Origin: Phycisphaerae bacterium RAS2
GTDB lineage: Bacteria; Planctomycetota; Phycisphaerae; UBA1845; UTPLA1
Reading direction: 5' to 3'
Length of the DNA stretch: 64,000 nucleotides
NCBI GenBank assembly: GCA_007753915.1
Contig: CP036352.1
Span: forward strand, 3,101,306-3,165,305
Positions 38,330 through 46,579 of the stretch are shown here, in pieces. Position 1 is the first letter of the stretch. The number at the start of each line of letters is the position of its first letter. The notes under the pieces are model-generated. The model was not told the DNA's origin. It did no database searches and saw only the letters and a program-made list of their open reading frames with translations. The position numbers and the translations under genes are program-made.

Positions 38330-38932
38330 GTGCCCGATCCGCTACCATCCTCCCTTGCCCGCCTGATGGCCGAGTTTGAAAAGCTCCCCGGCATCGGGCC
38401 GCGCAGCGCCGAGCGGCTGGCGTTTCATATTCTCAAATCGGAGAAGGACACCGCCCTGGGTCTCGCGTCGGCCATCCGCGAGGTGAAGGAAAACGTCCGC
38501 CACTGCCGCATCTGCTACAACCTCACCGAGGCCGACCCCTGCCCGATCTGCACCGATGCGAAGCGCGATGCATCGGTGGTGTTTGTCGTCGAGCAGCCCA
38601 AGGACGTGCTGCTGCTGGAGGCGACGGGACTGGTGCGCGGCGTGTATCACGTGCTGCTGGGGCATATCTCGGCGCTGGACGGCATCGAGCCGGGCGATCT
38701 GACAATTGACGCATTGGTGGCACGCGTGAAAAAAGGCGGCGTGAAAGAGATCGTGCTGGCGACGAATCCGACTATGGAGGGCGAAGGAACCGGACTGCAC
38801 ATCAAGAGCGTGCTCGCTGCGACGGGCGTACCCATCACGCGCCTTGCCCGCGGCCTGCCCCGCGGCTCGCAAATTGAATATGCCAATCGTGCGATTCTTC
38901 AGGACGCGATCGAGGGGCGCAGCGCATTTTGA
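38330..38932 (+). CDS. recR: Recombination protein RecR
   Basis: A 200-residue RecFOR-pathway protein that helps load RecA at gaps. It starts with GTG 38330 (MPDPLPSSLARLMAEFEKLPGIGPRSAERLAFHIL), where the helix-hairpin-helix is visible. The zinc finger is CRICYNLTEADPCPIC. The Toprim domain follows (VVFVVEQPKDVLLLEATG, then YHVLLGHISALDGIEPGDL), and the C terminus is the TLLTRLARGLP-type Walker-like end (ITRLARGLPRGSQIEYAN). It is full length. Confidence 0.97.
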   Translation: MPDPLPSSLARLMAEFEKLPGIGPRSAERLAFHILKSEKDTALGLASAIREVKENVRHCRICYNLTEADPCPICTDAKRDASVVFVVEQPKDVLLLEATGLVRGVYHVLLGHISALDGIEPGDLTIDALVARVKKGGVKEIVLATNPTMEGEGTGLHIKSVLAATGVPITRLARGLPRGSQIEYANRAILQDAIEGRSAF

Positions 38933-39033
38933 AGCGGCCTAATCGGCATTCCGATTCATCGTGGTTGAATGTCGTGATTCAGACCGGTACGATCCAAATT
39001 CAATCGACGTATGTACTTCTGTAGGATTGGTTG

Positions 39034-39354
39034 ATGGCTTTCTCGATTGAAGCCCTGCGTGCAAAGCTTGCGGTGGGCGAAGTCGATTTCACCATCCATG
39101 CCTTGTTTGAGGCAGCATCCGATTTGATTTTTGTAGATGAAATCGAGCAAGCATTGCCCGCCGGCGAGATCATTGAATACGTAACCGATCGAAATCGGTG
39201 CGTGATTCTTTGTCACATTTCCCGAAACGAACCCATACATGTCGTAATCGAATTCGAAGACTGGGCAATGAATCACTCAAATTCGGTTGTTGTCATCACG
39301 GTTTACCGCCCTGATCCGGATAAGTGGATTGACTCCCGTATGCGCCGCGAATAG
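39034..39354 (+). CDS. DUF4258 domain protein (toxin-like partner of a YgiT zinc finger)
   Basis: A 106-residue protein from ATG 39034. The core VDFTIHALFEAASDLIFVDEIEQALPAGEIIEYV, then CVILCHI and PIHVVIEF, ending VVITVYRPDPDKWID, matches the DUF4258 fold, distantly related to RelE/mRNA-interferase-like proteins and found in toxin-antitoxin-like pairs. The gene is followed after nine bases by a YgiT-type zinc finger gene, the usual partner. The local base composition is lower in GC than the surrounding core genes, which suggests transfer. Confidence 0.82.
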   Translation: MAFSIEALRAKLAVGEVDFTIHALFEAASDLIFVDEIEQALPAGEIIEYVTDRNRCVILCHISRNEPIHVVIEFEDWAMNHSNSVVVITVYRPDPDKWIDSRMRRE

Positions 39355-39363
39355 AATGAAAGC

Positions 39364-39624
39364 GTGACCAAGCACTGCACTAAATGCAGCCAGCCGATGA
39401 CACTGGGTGTTGCCGACCTGGATGAAACGATCCGCGGCATTCACATCCGGATGGTTAACGTTTCAGCATGGGTATGCTCTAACTGTGGTGAGAAGCAAGT
39501 CAGCCTCCCGGTCGCGCGATATCTTTCGGAGTATCTCAAACGCCTCTTGACCGACCTGCCTATGCCGCCAGACGGCGTTCAACGACCGCTGACACCTACA
39601 GAAATCGTCTTTTCCGCAGCCTGA
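39364..39624 (+). CDS. YgiT-type zinc finger protein (antitoxin-like)
   Basis: An 86-residue protein starting GTG 39364. The N-terminal CTKCSQPM and later CSNCGEKQVSLP form a YgiT/MqsA-like zinc knuckle with the VNVSAWVCSNCGE arrangement, followed by a helical end. Many members pair with DUF4258 proteins. The DNA-binding helix-turn-helix of full-length MqsA is absent, so regulation of the operon by this copy is not assured. Confidence 0.82.
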   Translation: MTKHCTKCSQPMTLGVADLDETIRGIHIRMVNVSAWVCSNCGEKQVSLPVARYLSEYLKRLLTDLPMPPDGVQRPLTPTEIVFSAA

Positions 39625-39640
39625 CCGATTGAGAATTCGG

Positions 39641-40168
39641 ATGCCTGCCCTGCCACGCGGCTACTGGTTTGATTCATTCATCCTGCATGGATGGAACACG
39701 GTTAAGGGTTACCTCTTCCTTCGTAATCAGAAGGGAAAACCGATTGACTCAATCAGGATCAATTCATCCGATGACGCCCCGCTCATCATCCCCACTCCAA
39801 ATGGAATGTTGGTCCTGTGTGACCTGATGGCGGCGATTGATCGCGATCCGGATCTGCGCAACGCCACAATCTGCGCCGAAGAACTGAATACTCTGGTTTC
39901 CGAGCGGACACAATCCACGATCATGCAAGATCCGCTTGAAGTCGTAAATGAGTTCGTGGTTGCTCGCTGCGATTATCACTCCGCCGGCGCATTCGAAATC
40001 GTAATCAAAGGGATCCTCAATCGATTGCCCACGGCCGTCATCATCACAAGCCAGGGCCCCGGTCGCGCTCCCATACGCATCCGCGTGATGTCACCACTGC
40101 GATATCAGTTTCGTCAGCTGCTTCGAGCACTACCCCTGCGGCCTTCAGCAGGCCGCCATATCCATTAG
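39641..40168 (+). CDS. Hypothetical protein in the DUF4258/YgiT patch
   Basis: A 175-residue protein from ATG 39641, 16 bases after the YgiT gene and probably in its operon. It begins with aromatic-rich GYWFDSFILHGW, continues with mixed alpha/beta sequence (RINSSDDAPLIIPTPNGMLVLCDLMAAIDR), and has a hydrophobic strand TAVIITSQGPG near the end. The ending ALPLRPSAGRHIH is atypical and may reflect a shifted or worn end. No family was recognised. Codon use is less GC-rich than in neighbouring genes. Confidence 0.5.
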   Translation: MPALPRGYWFDSFILHGWNTVKGYLFLRNQKGKPIDSIRINSSDDAPLIIPTPNGMLVLCDLMAAIDRDPDLRNATICAEELNTLVSERTQSTIMQDPLEVVNEFVVARCDYHSAGAFEIVIKGILNRLPTAVIITSQGPGRAPIRIRVMSPLRYQFRQLLRALPLRPSAGRHIH

Positions 40169-40176
40169 CAGTAGGA

Positions 40177-40218
40177 CTCACACCCCAGGTCCCAGGTCTC
40201 AAGCCCCAGCCCCCCTCA
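40177..40218. repeat. Tandem heptanucleotide array (CCCAGGT type)
   Basis: Six units: CTCACAC, CCCAGGT, CCCAGGT, CTCAAGC, CCCAGCC, CCCCTCA. The last contains the stop codon (40218-40216) of the minus-strand BatA-like gene. The units belong to the same family as those at 14260-14294. Confidence 0.65.
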
Positions 40219-42246
40219 CACCATCACCCGTCGGTTGTAGATCCACCACTCCAACAGCAGGAACGCGATCGCGGCGGCGATGGCGTACGGCCAGAGCGGC
40301 TGATTGATGCGAATCTCGCCGCTGATCGAGGCGACTTTCTGGCTGCCCACTTCGAATGATTCGTTCGGAGCGATGTGCGACTCCACGGCATCGAGCAGGT
40401 TCACCGCGAACGGTTCGACCGTCCGGGCGGAGTCATCGTACGTCACGCGATACAGACCCGTGTCGCTGGTTCTCGCGTAACTGGCCGTGCCGCGGTCGGC
40501 GACGGGCACTTCGTCGATCTGACCATCGGGCCGTCGCACGCGCGCGGTGGTGGCGCCGGGCGGCACGGTGAGCGTAATCGTCGCACCGGGCTGGATCATG
40601 CGGTTGGTTTCGATCGTGCCGCCGCCGGCGAGGTAACCCAGCGAGTTGAAAACAAATACCGGGAAGGCGTACGAAATGAGCAGGTCCGACTCCAACACGT
40701 CGAACGTCGTGATGACGTAGCGGTGGCCCGGATCAGTGAGCATGACCATGATCGGTGACGACTCGCCCTCGATCAGCGATTGGGCATGGCCGGGCAGCTT
40801 CAGCTTGTGCCATTTCGAGACGAACATCGCTTCGTAGTTGACGCTGCGAATCAGTGGGTGCGCTTCGTTAGCATAGACAATCGGCGTGCCGGTGACTTCA
40901 TCGCCGCGCGCGACACCGTCGACCTTCGGCAATCCGCCCAGAAAGAGATAATTGCCGGGCGGCAAGCGGTCGGTGTCGTGACGGTCGAGGATCACGAGAT
41001 CGTACGCGGATCGGCCCTCGGCGGTCAGCTTCGCTTCTTCGATCGCCTCGTACCGCGCCGGCGTCAACGTGTCGACCTGCTGGACGTCGAAGCTGCGCAC
41101 GGCGCGCGTGACGTAATACTCGACCGGTGCGCGATCGGTCACGAGGAGCACGCGCAGCTCGCGCGGCGGATCAATCGGCGCCGCCACGCGATTGTCCACC
41201 ATCATCGCGTCCTCGCGATGGAGCTTTACTTCGATCGTACCGGCCTGTTCGTGCCCCAACTCAAAGAGCACGTTTCGCGCATCGGGCAATTGCTCTTCGC
41301 GCGGCGCCGCGGGGTCCGCCGTGCCGCCGCCCGCGCCGGCCGAACCCTCCCGGCCCGACTCGGCCGGCCCCAACGCCACTTCCTGCACCGTGCCCGACCC
41401 GGTCAGCAGCTTGCCGTCGAGGCTTAATGAGACATCCGTCGTCACTGGCGATGGGCCAAAATTCTGAACCCGCGCGAAGACCGTCAGCACGCCCGGCCGG
41501 TCGATCTCCCGGCGAATGTCGAACGCGACGATTCCCACGTTGTCGGCCGCTTCGCCGATTCGATAGAACCGCATGTTTCCCTTCGTCACGGACTGCTCCT
41601 CCGCGTCGGCAATGCGCCCATCGCTGAACAGCTCCAGGTCAGCCGCCCCTTGCTGCGCGGCATCGGTCGCCGCCGCGCCCGACCCGTCGTTCAAGTTGCT
41701 CGAATAGGCGACGGCCAATTGCAGCGCCTCGCCGATGCGGCTCGGACCGTCGACCGGCTCGATGCGCTCAATCGCCTGCTCAAGGCGGCGCTTGTCATGG
41801 GTGAAGCTGCACGCGATTTCAGGCTTGTCGGAAAAGGCGATGACCATCGCGCGCGATTCGCCGGGCAGGCTCCGAATGAAATCCAGCGCCGCCTCTCGCG
41901 CAGCATCCATGCGCGTCGCATCGGCCGATTCCCGCGTCTTCATGCTCGCCGAACGATCAAGCAGCAACACGATGTTCTTCTCCGGCCTGCGCATGAATCG
42001 CGCAACCGGGTCCGCAATCGCAAACAGCAGCGCCGCCAACACAATCATCTGCAACAGCAGAAGCAGGTTGCGACGGAGTTTCTGAAACGGCGAATTGACC
42101 TGGAGGTCCTGCACGGCCTTCTTCCACAGCAAAGTGGACGAGACTTTACGCTCCTGCCGGCGAAGCTTGAGGAAGTACAGCAGCAACAGCAGCGGCACCG
42201 CGATGCCGCCGACGATGGCCGCCGTCGTCCACGAAAGCAGGCTCAC
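40216..42246 (-). CDS. BatA/von Willebrand factor A membrane protein
   Basis: A 676-residue membrane protein. Helix 1 is TTAAIVGGIAVPLLLLLYFL (BatA motif), helix 2 is LLLLQMIVLAALLFAIAD, then a VWA domain with the MIDAS-type DRSASM at NIVLLLDRSASM. A long extracytoplasmic region of beta-like and Gly/Asp-rich sequence follows, then a last helix (ALWPYAIAAAIAFLLLEWWIYN type). In BatA/B and MoxR-associated systems such proteins support stress tolerance or metal insertion, but no function is established here. It overlaps the upstream DUF58 gene by four bases. Confidence 0.88.
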   Translation of the reverse strand: MSLLSWTTAAIVGGIAVPLLLLLYFLKLRRQERKVSSTLLWKKAVQDLQVNSPFQKLRRNLLLLLQMIVLAALLFAIADPVARFMRRPEKNIVLLLDRSASMKTRESADATRMDAAREAALDFIRSLPGESRAMVIAFSDKPEIACSFTHDKRRLEQAIERIEPVDGPSRIGEALQLAVAYSSNLNDGSGAAATDAAQQGAADLELFSDGRIADAEEQSVTKGNMRFYRIGEAADNVGIVAFDIRREIDRPGVLTVFARVQNFGPSPVTTDVSLSLDGKLLTGSGTVQEVALGPAESGREGSAGAGGGTADPAAPREEQLPDARNVLFELGHEQAGTIEVKLHREDAMMVDNRVAAPIDPPRELRVLLVTDRAPVEYYVTRAVRSFDVQQVDTLTPARYEAIEEAKLTAEGRSAYDLVILDRHDTDRLPPGNYLFLGGLPKVDGVARGDEVTGTPIVYANEAHPLIRSVNYEAMFVSKWHKLKLPGHAQSLIEGESSPIMVMLTDPGHRYVITTFDVLESDLLISYAFPVFVFNSLGYLAGGGTIETNRMIQPGATITLTVPPGATTARVRRPDGQIDEVPVADRGTASYARTSDTGLYRVTYDDSARTVEPFAVNLLDAVESHIAPNESFEVGSQKVASISGEIRINQPLWPYAIAAAIAFLLLEWWIYNRRVMV

Positions 42247-43163
42247 TTGACCAGCCCCCGATGCCGCAGATAGGTGAGCACGAGCGATTCGAACGAACTA
42301 TCGGATCGCGCGAGGTAATAGACCGCGCCGCGCTGGCTGCAATAGGAACGAATCGCCTCGCAGTAGGACTGAAGATTGGACTTGTAGCGATCCAACAGCG
42401 GCCTGCTGACGGTGATTTCCGCCATGTCGTCGTCTTCGCAATCGACGAGCTTGAGATCGCCCGCGAGGTCCGGTTCCACCTCCTGCGGGCTAAGCACTTG
42501 CAAGGCATAGATGTCCAACTGCCGGCCGACGAGGTACCGCAGCGCCTCCTGAAACCCGCCTTTGTCGAGGAAATCGGAGATCAGAAGGCAAACGCCCTTG
42601 GTCGTGTGCCGCAGGGCAAACTGCTTTGCCGCGGCCGCCATGTGGCTCTTGCCGCCCACCGGCGCGTCCTCCAGAAAACGCACCATCTGCCCGACCATCC
42701 GCCGACCACGCAGGCCCGCCAGCCGCCCAAAGACCGATTCGTTGTACAAGTAGAGGTTGACGCGGTTGTAGTTGCAGAGGCCGATGTAAGCGAGCGCAGC
42801 GGCGACGCGCTTGGCGTAGCGCGACTTGGCCGGCTCGCCGGTTTCCATCGAGCCGGACAGGTCCAGCAAGACCGAGACGGACAATTCCTCCTCTTCAAGA
42901 AAGAGCTTGAGAAACAGCCGGTCGAGCCGCGCGTAAATGTTCCAATCGATGTGGCGGATGTCGTCGCCGATGACGTAATTGCGGTAGTCTGCGAATTCGG
43001 CGGATTCGCCCTTGCGTTTGCTGCGGCGTTCACCCTTCATGCGGCTGGCGTGGATTCGGCGCGAGACGATCTCCAGCTGTTCGAGCCGGGCCATGAAGTC
43101 CGGCGAGAGCAGTTGACGGTCGTTTGAAGCGTCTTGCGATGCCGATTTGCGGGAAACTGCCAT
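42243..43163 (-). CDS. DUF58-domain protein (MoxR-system VWA-like)
   Basis: A 306-residue protein. The N terminus is basic (KGERRSKRKGESAEFADYRNYVIGDDIRHIDWNIYARLDRLFLKLFLEEEE), which is the DUF58 signature. A VWA-like segment follows (VSVLLDLSGSMETGEPAKSRYAKRVAAAL), then further beta-alpha units. DUF58 and VWA genes normally follow a MoxR AAA+ ATPase gene. Upstream here there is only clpS divergently, so the ATPase lies elsewhere or is absent. It is coupled to the BatA-like gene by a four-base overlap. Confidence 0.9.
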   Translation of the reverse strand: MAVSRKSASQDASNDRQLLSPDFMARLEQLEIVSRRIHASRMKGERRSKRKGESAEFADYRNYVIGDDIRHIDWNIYARLDRLFLKLFLEEEELSVSVLLDLSGSMETGEPAKSRYAKRVAAALAYIGLCNYNRVNLYLYNESVFGRLAGLRGRRMVGQMVRFLEDAPVGGKSHMAAAAKQFALRHTTKGVCLLISDFLDKGGFQEALRYLVGRQLDIYALQVLSPQEVEPDLAGDLKLVDCEDDDMAEITVSRPLLDRYKSNLQSYCEAIRSYCSQRGAVYYLARSDSSFESLVLTYLRHRGLVK

Positions 43164-43302
43164 GGGGGTGTTTACCCTATGCGAGCGATCCGACGCACAC
43201 GCGACGCATCATACGGTCGGACTCGACGCGTACCAACGAGCGGCCCTGACAACGACGCAAGGCCTCGCTATCGCGCGCCGGCGCAGGGACCCTTCAAAAT
43301 GC

Positions 43303-43332
43303 TTGCGGAGAATGCCTGTTTTCCGATATAAT
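43303..43332 (+). promoter_or_regulatory. Promoter of clpS
   Basis: -35 TTGCGG at 43303-43308, an 18-base spacer and a consensus -10 TATAAT at 43327-43332. Transcription would start near 43339, leaving a leader of about 33 bases with AAGGAG before the ATG at 43372. Confidence 0.65.
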
Positions 43333-43371
43333 CCAAGTGGTTCTGTGGTCGCATGTGAAGGAGCACAGCGT

Positions 43372-43701
43372 ATGTCGCAGAAAGACTCTTTTGCGGATGA
43401 CACGATGAATCAGGGAACCGTCGCCACCGCGCCGGCCAAAGCGCCCGCCAAGCCGGTCGCCAAACTGCTGCCGCCCTACCGGGTGCTGCTGCACAATGAC
43501 GACGAGAACACCATCGAGGATGTCGTCCAGACGATCCTCATGCTGACTCCGCTGCGCCATGCCGATGCCGTAATCAAGACACTCGAGGCCCACGAGACCG
43601 GCGTGGCCCTGCTCCTCGTGACCCATCGCGAGCGCGCCGAGTTGTACGTCGAGCAGTTTCACTCGCGGCAGCTGTCGGTCAGCATCGAGCCGGCGGAGTA
43701 G
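43372..43701 (+). CDS. clpS: ATP-dependent Clp protease adapter ClpS
   Basis: A 109-residue adapter that delivers N-degron substrates to ClpAP. ATG 43372 has AAGGAG about eight bases upstream. The N-terminal 30 residues are a disordered Ala/Lys/Pro-rich stretch. The ClpS fold is PPYRVLLHNDDENTIEDVVQTIL, followed by ADAVIKTLEAHETGVALLLVTHRERAELYVEQFHSRQL, with the conserved HNDD and H of HETG. It is divergent from the DUF58 gene. Confidence 0.96.
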   Translation: MSQKDSFADDTMNQGTVATAPAKAPAKPVAKLLPPYRVLLHNDDENTIEDVVQTILMLTPLRHADAVIKTLEAHETGVALLLVTHRERAELYVEQFHSRQLSVSIEPAE

Positions 43702-43711
43702 AGTGCTCCCC

Positions 43712-45169
43712 TTATTTTTCCGCGATGCAGTACAGGTGCGACCGGCCGCGCAGGAACAGTTCGTTCCCAACGGCCACGGGCGAGGCGTCGAAGCCTTCGT
43801 CGAGCTTGTTTGTCGCCAGCACGTTCATCTCCGGGCCGTCCTTGAGCACGATCGTCGTGCCGTTGCGACCTGCTACGTACACGCGACCATCGGCCGCCAG
43901 CAGCGACGCGTAGACCCCATCAATGCCGGTGAGCCGTTGCTTTTCATAAACCGGTTCGCCCGACTTCTTGTCGATGCAAGAAATCAGCGGGCGGTTGTTG
44001 TCGATGAAATACAGATTCTTCCCGCAGATAACCGCCGAGGGGACATACGGCGTGTCGCGCTCGTACTTCCACGCGATGGTGGGTGAATCAGTGATGTCGC
44101 CCTTGGCGCTGGCGTAGCGAATGGCCAGGGCGGCTGCCCCGCGAAAGCCGCTGATGCAGTAAAGCAGGTCGCCATCGATCATCGGCGAGGGGATGGTGTT
44201 GGCAGTCATGCCGCCGCAACGCCAGATTTCCTTGCCAGTCTTAAGGTCGTAGGCACAGATTTGATTCTGCGCTACGGCAACGACCTGCGCCTTGCCGCCG
44301 GCCTCGATCACGAGCGGGGTGCACCACGACGTGTGCTCATCGCGCGCGACGCGCCAGATCTCGTCGCCCGTCTTCTTGTTGTACGCCGCGATGAAATCGT
44401 CGCCCTCGTGGTCCCACTGCACCACGATCGTGTCGCCATGCAGCGCCGGCGAGCTGCCCTCGCCGAACTGGTTGCGCGTCTGCATCTTGCCTAGGTCCTT
44501 GCTCCATTTCAGCTTGCCGTCCATCGTCAGGCAGTGCAGGCCGCGCGACCCGAAGAATGCGTAAAGGTGCTCCCCGTCGGTCACCGGCGAGCTGGACGCC
44601 TGCGTCGAATCCGTGTGGCCGGCCTCGTGCGGCTTCTCTTCCTTCACGGTCGTCGTCCAGATCGTCTTGCCGGTCTTGCGATCCAGCGCGATTACGCCGA
44701 ATCGATAGGGGTTTTTCGGTGCCTCCTGACCCCGACCGCCGCCGCGCCGCCCCCCCGGCCGCCGTGGCCGCGGTCCTTCGGGCTGGGCATCCCGAATCTC
44801 CATCGACGATTCATGCCGTGGCGCGGGCATCGGCGACATGCCGCCTTCGGCCTCCCCACCATCCGAGCCGCCGCCTGCGCCGTCCGTTATCTCAATCGCG
44901 GTCTGCACATAGACACGATCACCCCAGACAATCGGCGTCGCGTGGCCCTTGCCGGGAATCTCCACCTTCCACTTGATGTTCTTCTCTTCGCTCCACTCCA
45001 CCGGAGGTTTCGCCTTCGGAGCGACGCCGCTGTTCAGAGGCCCGCGCCAGGTCGGCCAGTTCTTTTCCGCTTCGGCCGACGGCCCTGCACCCCAGGCCGG
45101 CATCGCGACCGCAAACAGCACCAGCCCCACGACCGACGTCTTCACCAGATCGAAACGGATGAATTGCAT
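43712..45169 (-). CDS. PQQ-like beta-propeller exported protein
   Basis: A 485-residue exported protein. ATG 45169 has GGAGGTG upstream and a signal peptide ending VAMPAWGA. After a W-rich lead (NWPTWRGPLNSGV), blades carry PQQ-repeat features: GDRVYVQTAIEIT, FGVIALDRKTGKTIWT, YAFFGSRGLHCLTMDGKLKWSKD, YNKKTGDEIWRV, CAYDLKTGKEIWRCGG and SCIDKKSGEPVYE. A Pro/Arg/Gly-rich insertion (GPRRPGGRRGGGRGQEA) interrupts the second blade. The PQQ-ligand residues of true dehydrogenases were not checked. It may be a structural or scaffold propeller like BamB. Function unknown. Confidence 0.88.
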   Translation of the reverse strand: MQFIRFDLVKTSVVGLVLFAVAMPAWGAGPSAEAEKNWPTWRGPLNSGVAPKAKPPVEWSEEKNIKWKVEIPGKGHATPIVWGDRVYVQTAIEITDGAGGGSDGGEAEGGMSPMPAPRHESSMEIRDAQPEGPRPRRPGGRRGGGRGQEAPKNPYRFGVIALDRKTGKTIWTTTVKEEKPHEAGHTDSTQASSSPVTDGEHLYAFFGSRGLHCLTMDGKLKWSKDLGKMQTRNQFGEGSSPALHGDTIVVQWDHEGDDFIAAYNKKTGDEIWRVARDEHTSWCTPLVIEAGGKAQVVAVAQNQICAYDLKTGKEIWRCGGMTANTIPSPMIDGDLLYCISGFRGAAALAIRYASAKGDITDSPTIAWKYERDTPYVPSAVICGKNLYFIDNNRPLISCIDKKSGEPVYEKQRLTGIDGVYASLLAADGRVYVAGRNGTTIVLKDGPEMNVLATNKLDEGFDASPVAVGNELFLRGRSHLYCIAEK

Positions 45170-45274
45170 GGCACACCTCCGACGCGGAATGTACCCGCAT
45201 TTTCCGGCCCTCGCCAGCGGGACTAGAATGCGACTCGATCCGCATCCAAGCTCGAATCGAGTCGACGAGGCGTC

Positions 45275-45649
45275 ATGCAAGTTAACCCAGTCGCAACAAG
45301 CACAAAGCAGGACTCACGAACGGGCCGGCTGGCACTCCTTCTCGGCGCGGCGGCGCTGATTGGATGCGCGGGCGTCTTGTATTGTCACATGACGCCGCGG
45401 AAGCAGCCTTCGCCGGATGGCAAGTACGTCCTGACCACGTTCGTCGAGCGCGACCCGGCCCGCGCGCTGCATTATCTTTGTGTCGGGTTGCGCGTAAACG
45501 ACTCAAACGGCGATGTCGTATGGGAGCATCGCACGCGCACGCCGGCGCGAGAGAAGTATGAGACCGGTTGGGATGCGTCTTCGCGCCGAGTGTGGCTGGC
45601 AAGTGGGGATTCGCGCGAGGAGTTTATTCTGTTCAGCGAAGCGCGATGA
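45275..45649 (+). CDS. Small putative lipoprotein
   Basis: A 124-residue protein starting ATG 45275, divergent from the PQQ gene across 105 bases. The N terminus RLALLLGAAALIGCAG is a possible lipoprotein signal (LIGC, Cys at about 31) although the leading segment is long and polar. The rest is beta-like (GKYVLTTFVERDPARAL, WEHRTRTPAREKYETGW, RRVWLASGDSREEFILF). No family was recognised. A bidirectional terminator follows. Confidence 0.65.
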   Translation: MQVNPVATSTKQDSRTGRLALLLGAAALIGCAGVLYCHMTPRKQPSPDGKYVLTTFVERDPARALHYLCVGLRVNDSNGDVVWEHRTRTPAREKYETGWDASSRRVWLASGDSREEFILFSEAR

Positions 45650-45684
45650 GCGGGGAATCGCACTCATTGCAATGCTCAAATCAG

Positions 45685-45714
45685 AAAGCCCCCGGCAGGC
45701 TTGCCGAGGGCTTT
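45685..45714. terminator. Bidirectional rho-independent terminator
   Basis: AAAGCCC-CCGGCA pairs with TGCCG-AGGGCTTT around GGCT, with one unpaired C. It sits between convergent genes: the lipoprotein (stop 45649) and the Ser/Asn-rich secreted protein (stop 45799). Both orientations end in AAA/TTT runs. Confidence 0.75.
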
Positions 45715-45730
45715 AGGGGGCGATTTTGTT

Positions 45731-45757
45731 TGTTCGCTATTCGGCGATTCGGAATTT
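45731..45757. repeat. Short heptanucleotide run (YATTCGC family)
   Basis: TGTTCGC, TATTCGG, CGATTCG, GAATTTC in line. It is a weaker member of the heptad class seen at 10733-10800 and 53647-53674. Unlike those it does not contain the gene stop, which lies 42 bases further on at 45799. Confidence 0.4.
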
Positions 45758-45798
45758 CTTCACGCTAAGAAGCATCCGATTGTTTGCGCCGCGAATCG

Positions 45799-46371
45799 TC
45801 ACCGTCTCCAGCGGAGCGGCGTGATGGGCAATCGCGCCGGCGTGCTGCGCGAGAACGTGTTCGCCCGAACCGTGCCGAACCGATCTGTGCTCCCGCCGGC
45901 CGTCGAACCGGCTGTCGCGTTGAACCGATTATTCGAGGCGAACCCGCCGGCCGACGCGGTCCGCTGGAACGGTCCCTGCGCCACGCTGATGCCGCCGCTG
46001 CTGGCGACCTGGCCGTTGAAGCCGATCGTGATGTTCAGGTTGCTGGCGACGGCTGCGGGCAGGAATCGCGACGCCACGGCGTTGCTGGCCGAGAACGTGA
46101 TGCCGTTCTGATCGACGCCGACCGCCACACCGCGGGCCACGTTCACGTTTCCGGTGCGCGTCTGCGTCTGAACGTAGCCGCGACCGTCGCCGTTGTAGCC
46201 CGCTGTCGCCGCGGCGGTGCCGAGGTTGGAGGCCGTCGCGCTGGAGGAGGCCTCGCCGGCGCGAGCCGTCGAAGCGAGCAGCATCAGACTCATCGCCGAA
46301 GCCGCGCCCAGGACGACCAACTTGTGAAGTCGGGTGGTTTCGAGTTTCGAGGTGGCGGTTGCAGAAGTCAT
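45799..46371 (-). CDS. Secreted Ser/Ala/Asn-rich repetitive protein
   Basis: A 190-residue exported protein from ATG 46371 (MTSATATSK). The signal peptide ends STARA, then GEASSSATASNLGTAAATAGYNGDGRG, NVARGVAVGVDQNGITFSASNAVA, and further Gly/Ser/Asn-rich runs to a basic C terminus. Composition and the GE..ATxSN start are shared with the next gene, and the two probably arose by duplication. Such composition suggests a beta-solenoid or a matrix-type extracellular protein. No domain was recognised. Confidence 0.7.
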   Translation of the reverse strand: MTSATATSKLETTRLHKLVVLGAASAMSLMLLASTARAGEASSSATASNLGTAAATAGYNGDGRGYVQTQTRTGNVNVARGVAVGVDQNGITFSASNAVASRFLPAAVASNLNITIGFNGQVASSGGISVAQGPFQRTASAGGFASNNRFNATAGSTAGGSTDRFGTVRANTFSRSTPARLPITPLRWRR

Positions 46372-46479
46372 GGCACATTTTCCTTTCAGGGTCGGCCCAA
46401 TGGCACTCATCGGGCGTCATCTGTTAGATGTCTAAACTACGTCATGGTTAGTGAGAACTCCTCGGTTTCGTTCGTTTGA

Positions 46480-46565
46480 CACGGGCGAGATGCCCGTACC
46501 ACGATCTTGAGCCTTGTCCCGGCCGGCCGCCGTCGCAACACCCCCGCGGCGACGACCGGCCCGGA
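46480..46565. repeat. REP-like palindromes downstream of the repetitive-protein gene
   Basis: ACGGGC-GAGAT-GCCCGT at 46482-46498 is a hairpin with 6-base arms, followed by a long imperfect stem at 46519-46564 whose arms are CGGCCGGCCGCCGTCGC and GCGGCGACGACCGGCCCG. The first is of the widespread 'GGGCGAGATGCCCGT' type. Either could end transcription of the 46580-47302 gene or be a REP element. Confidence 0.5.
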
Positions 46566-46579
46566 ATCATTTCTCGCTG

